Source: Paenibacillus phytohabitans (GTDB lineage Bacteria > Bacillota > Bacilli > Paenibacillales > Paenibacillaceae). From it: a stretch of DNA of 64,000 bases. The translations under genes were made by a program, and so were the position numbers. Each line of letters opens with the position of its first letter. Positions within the stretch are counted from its first letter, which is position 1. The DNA lies in the NCBI RefSeq assembly GCF_013141775.1, contig NZ_WHOB01000027.1, positions 62,001 to 126,000 on the forward strand, given 5' to 3'. Below, in pieces: positions 61,213 through 64,000 of the stretch. The notes below the pieces were generated by a model. That model was not told where the DNA came from. It did not search any database and saw only the letters and a program-made list of their open reading frames with translations.

Positions 61213-63045
61213 ATGTCCAATCAGCATATCCTGAAGCGGATCAGCCTTCGTCCCCTACTCGGACGTTTCTCCCTAATTCCGGTACGAAATAAAATGGTCA
61301 TTATTATCTTCCTGCTAATTCTGCTTCCGATGACGTTCGCCGGCTGCTACTTCTATTGGAGCATCTCCCAGATTCTAACGAGGAATGCCAATGATAATCT
61401 GTCCCTGCTGATCCGCCAGACCAACGACAATATCGAGAAGTCCTTTCAAATTATCGATAATACCTCCCTGCATTTCCTCTCTACTAAAATGTTAAGAAAC
61501 TGGTTAATCGACGATATGTCGCTAAGCGATGACTTCTACAAGAAATTCGTCAATAAAAGTGAAATGGAGGAGGATTTGAAGTACAGCCTTATGTTCAACA
61601 ATGCTTGGAATATCAGCCTGCTGTCAACGGCCTATGTATTTTTTGATAACGACAACTATGTATCCGTTCTGAAGTCCCCGCCAAACATTGAGCAGATTAA
61701 CCGGAACAATCTCGCAGTCTATCAGTCGGTTAACGGCAGAATGGTCCGCGGCAAAGAAATCCTGACGCCAAGTCCCGGCGATCCCACGCTCTATTTCACC
61801 CGGGTGATGTCCAATATTAATCTTCCCGAGCAGCGCCTGGTGCTGATCTTCGGCACGAATGAAGCTGATTTAGCAGAGGAATATGCCGGACTGCTCGAAT
61901 ACCCGGGCGCCATAGCTTACATTATTGATAACCAGGGAGTCATCTATTCTAGTGCGGGTAAGCAGGAATTAGGTTCAACTGTTCCTCCCGATGTGCTCGC
62001 GCTGAGGGATCATACGGAAGTAAGTGAGGTCAAGCTTAATCAGGAAACTTATCTGGCCGCTTCCCGCAGCATCGGTACTACCGGTCTTACCTTCATTGCC
62101 GGCATTCCGAGGAAGCAGGTACTCGCCAAATTATCGGGAAGCATGCACAATTATATCTGGTTTATCGCGCTGATTGCGTTCGTCTCGCTTGCAGCAGGTG
62201 TCCTGCTGTCGCTTCGCTTCACCCGGATTATCCGTGATCTGCTGCGGAGTATCCGTAAGGTCAAGAAAGGGGATTACAACACCCGGATGCCGGCCTTCAA
62301 GGATGCAGAGCTCAACCAGCTCAGTTCCACCTTCAACAACATGACTGACGAAATCAATTATCTGATCAAGGAAGTCTATGAGAAGCATCTGCTGGTCAAA
62401 GAGTCAGAGTTCAAATTTCTGCAGGCTCAGATGAATCCGCATTTTCTGTTCAATACACTGATTACCATCGGTTATAAGGCAAAGCTGTCCAAAGATGAGA
62501 CCGTTTACAAAATGGTCACGTCCCTCACTGAGCTGCTGCAGGCAAGCATCTATTCCAACAGCCTGGCCAAAATCCCGATCCGGCAGGAGCTCGATTTCAT
62601 CAGATTCTATCTGTATCTGCAGAAGGAAAGGTTCGAGGACAAAATGGAGTACACGATCCAGATCGAGGATGAGGCCATACTGGATCTGCTGCTGCCCAAG
62701 CTCAGTGTCGAACCGCTGGTCGAGAATGCTGTGGTGCACGGGGTGGAGCGGAAGCTCGGCAAAGGAAACATCAACATCCGCATTTACCGCGATAATGATT
62801 CGGTCTATTTCGAGATTACGGATAACGGCAGCGGGTTTGAGCATGTGCCTAAGAATTGGAATCATTTCGAGAGCGACACGATGCGCAAGCAGGGCCACAA
62901 CAATATCGGCCTGATCAACACGCATAAACGGGTTAAGCTGCTCTACGGCGAGCCTTATGGCATTGAGGTCGAGAGCGAGCCTGGGGCAGGCGCGAGAGTC
63001 ACTCTACATATACCGGCAGATCAGGGGGAACTAACACATGTATAA
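61213..63045 (+). CDS. YesM-type sensor histidine kinase
   Basis: This 610-residue kinase has a membrane helix at about 30-50, an extracellular dCache-like sensor region (about 55-305), a second helix (about 312-335), HAMP, the His_kinase domain with His410 (QMNPHFLFNTLITIG), and an ATPase domain (LSVEPLVENAVVHGVE). AAGGAG lies before ATG 61213. Kinases of this group sense carbohydrates and pair with YesN regulators. It is divergent from the GH65 operon, its likely target, and overlaps the next gene by eight bases. Confidence 0.92.
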   Translation: MSNQHILKRISLRPLLGRFSLIPVRNKMVIIIFLLILLPMTFAGCYFYWSISQILTRNANDNLSLLIRQTNDNIEKSFQIIDNTSLHFLSTKMLRNWLIDDMSLSDDFYKKFVNKSEMEEDLKYSLMFNNAWNISLLSTAYVFFDNDNYVSVLKSPPNIEQINRNNLAVYQSVNGRMVRGKEILTPSPGDPTLYFTRVMSNINLPEQRLVLIFGTNEADLAEEYAGLLEYPGAIAYIIDNQGVIYSSAGKQELGSTVPPDVLALRDHTEVSEVKLNQETYLAASRSIGTTGLTFIAGIPRKQVLAKLSGSMHNYIWFIALIAFVSLAAGVLLSLRFTRIIRDLLRSIRKVKKGDYNTRMPAFKDAELNQLSSTFNNMTDEINYLIKEVYEKHLLVKESEFKFLQAQMNPHFLFNTLITIGYKAKLSKDETVYKMVTSLTELLQASIYSNSLAKIPIRQELDFIRFYLYLQKERFEDKMEYTIQIEDEAILDLLLPKLSVEPLVENAVVHGVERKLGKGNINIRIYRDNDSVYFEITDNGSGFEHVPKNWNHFESDTMRKQGHNNIGLINTHKRVKLLYGEPYGIEVESEPGAGARVTLHIPADQGELTHV

Positions 63046-64000
63046 GGTGATGATTGTAGACGATGAGCCTGTGATCAAAAAAGGGCTGCAGTGCTTCATC
63101 GATTGGAGTATTCTTGAGTGCGAGGTTGTTTGTGAGGCGTCGAACGGGCTGGAGGCGGTCGAGCTGCTGGGCTACTACGATGTCGATATCGTTGTCACGG
63201 ATATCCGCATGCCGGGAATGGATGGGCTTGCGCTCTCAGACTATGTGCACCAGCACTTTCCGCAGACGAAGGTTATCATTCTTACGGCCTTCGCGGACTT
63301 CTCCTATGCCCAAACGGCCATTCAATATGAAGTCGTCGATTTTGTAGTCAAGACCAATCCCACAGAGCAGATTCCCCGGGCGATTGAGAAAGCCACACTG
63401 CTGCTGGAAAAAGAACGGGAGCAGAAGCAGAAGGTCCGGCAGCTGGAGAGCAAAATCAACGATAATCTGTCCGAAATCAGCGAAAAATTCCTCCGGGAAG
63501 CCGTCTATGGCCTGATTAGCGATGAAGCCGGTCTGTTCAGCCGCTCAAGCGAGCTGGGGCTGCAGCTGGAGGACTATTTCGCCATCTATATGGAGGTAAA
63601 AGATATACCCGGACCCCATGGCTCTGCCGGGAGCCCGGCGAATGACCATCACCGCTTCCTGGCTTCCATCCGCCAATTCCTTGCCCTGGCCTTCGGGGAG
63701 CATCCCTCTTATATTATGGCCATGGAGAAAAACACCCTGCTGGCGCTTGTCTCCATGACCGGCGGCAATACCGCGGTCTCCACCCAGGCCCTGCTCACGA
63801 TCAGCAATGAAATCCTCGCCATGGCGGAGAACTTCAGGCAATATCATGTCAATATCGGCATCAGCCTGCGGCACCGGGATATATCGACGCTGTCAACGGC
63901 TTATCTTGAAGCGAGAGAGGCGCTGCAGGGCAGCTTTTATAATGATAATTATGTGGCTGTATATATCCCTCATACGAACCAGGCCCTTACGCCTGCAGCC
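63038..64000 (+). CDS. YesN-type response regulator (cut by window end)
   Basis: The 321 visible codons begin at ATG 63038, overlapping the kinase gene. The receiver domain (about 1-120) has acidic residues in IVDDEP, phospho-acceptor Asp55 (VVTDIRMPGMDG) and the family's VVKTNP. After a coiled linker (about 125-145) comes a long middle domain; the expected C-terminal AraC helix-turn-helix lies beyond the window. It probably binds the 34-bp elements before the GH65 operon and the wall GH43 gene. Confidence 0.9.
   Translation, partial: MYKVMIVDDEPVIKKGLQCFIDWSILECEVVCEASNGLEAVELLGYYDVDIVVTDIRMPGMDGLALSDYVHQHFPQTKVIILTAFADFSYAQTAIQYEVVDFVVKTNPTEQIPRAIEKATLLLEKEREQKQKVRQLESKINDNLSEISEKFLREAVYGLISDEAGLFSRSSELGLQLEDYFAIYMEVKDIPGPHGSAGSPANDHHRFLASIRQFLALAFGEHPSYIMAMEKNTLLALVSMTGGNTAVSTQALLTISNEILAMAENFRQYHVNIGISLRHRDISTLSTAYLEAREALQGSFYNDNYVAVYIPHTNQALTPAA

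Overview
The window looks like a Paenibacillus-type chromosome: a Firmicute of moderate GC, with strong GGAGG ribosome-binding sites, frequent TTG and GTG starts, S-layer-homology (SLH) surface enzymes, YesM/YesN and AraC sensors, and many carbohydrate ABC transporters without their own ATPase. This assignment is inferred from gene content and signals, not from a marker gene. No rRNA, tRNA, CRISPR array, insertion sequence or replication origin was seen.\n\nLayout. 1-5.6 kb: the 5' end of a truncated membrane sensor and a giant SLH-anchored GH85 endo-beta-N-acetylglucosaminidase. 6.3-8.8 kb: an operon of two cytoplasmic GH43 enzymes. 9.1-13.0 kb: a bacitracin-type ABC transporter with a 28-residue peptide gene and an OmpR-type two-component system. 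13.0-17.6 kb: trehalose operon treA-treP-treR with two TreR operators. 17.6-18.4 kb: a repeat-rich intergenic region. 18.4-23.7 kb: thuA-like and Gfo/Idh/MocA genes, a divergent AraC regulator, and a ROK-MFS pair. 23.7-28.6 kb: an SGNH hydrolase, a PL3 pectate lyase, an SRAP protein and AT-rich accessory genes, including one broken by a stop codon. 28.9-38.9 kb: a GlcNAc-oligosaccharide operon (two permeases, binding protein, nagB, nagA, GH20) opposite a membrane AraC regulator. 39-43 kb: a GH9 cellulase, a membrane protein and a sugar dehydrogenase. 43.3-46.7 kb: an AT-rich accessory island with a 35-residue peptide gene, a SigO/RsoA-like split sigma factor, a GH24 lysozyme and lipoprotein genes. 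47-52.6 kb: a 1,852-residue SLH-anchored GH43 enzyme. 53.3-64 kb: a GH65 phosphorylase/beta-phosphoglucomutase/ABC operon and a divergent YesM/YesN system cut by the window end.\n\nHow the genes fit together. Wall-anchored and secreted enzymes (GH85, GH43, PL3, possibly GH9) attack outside polymers. ABC and PTS systems import fragments. GH20/NagA/NagB, GH65/PgmB, TreA and the small GH43 enzymes finish breakdown inside. cre-like sites suggest CcpA control.\n\nThe most interesting signals lie outside coding sequence. A 62-bp AraC-type element is shared by the GH43 operon and the thuA operon. A 34-bp element is shared by the wall GH43 gene and the GH65 operon, which suggests control by the neighbouring YesM/YesN pair. 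Three arrays of short motifs keep a 51-52 bp period. An approximately 185-bp intergenic repeat occurs twice.
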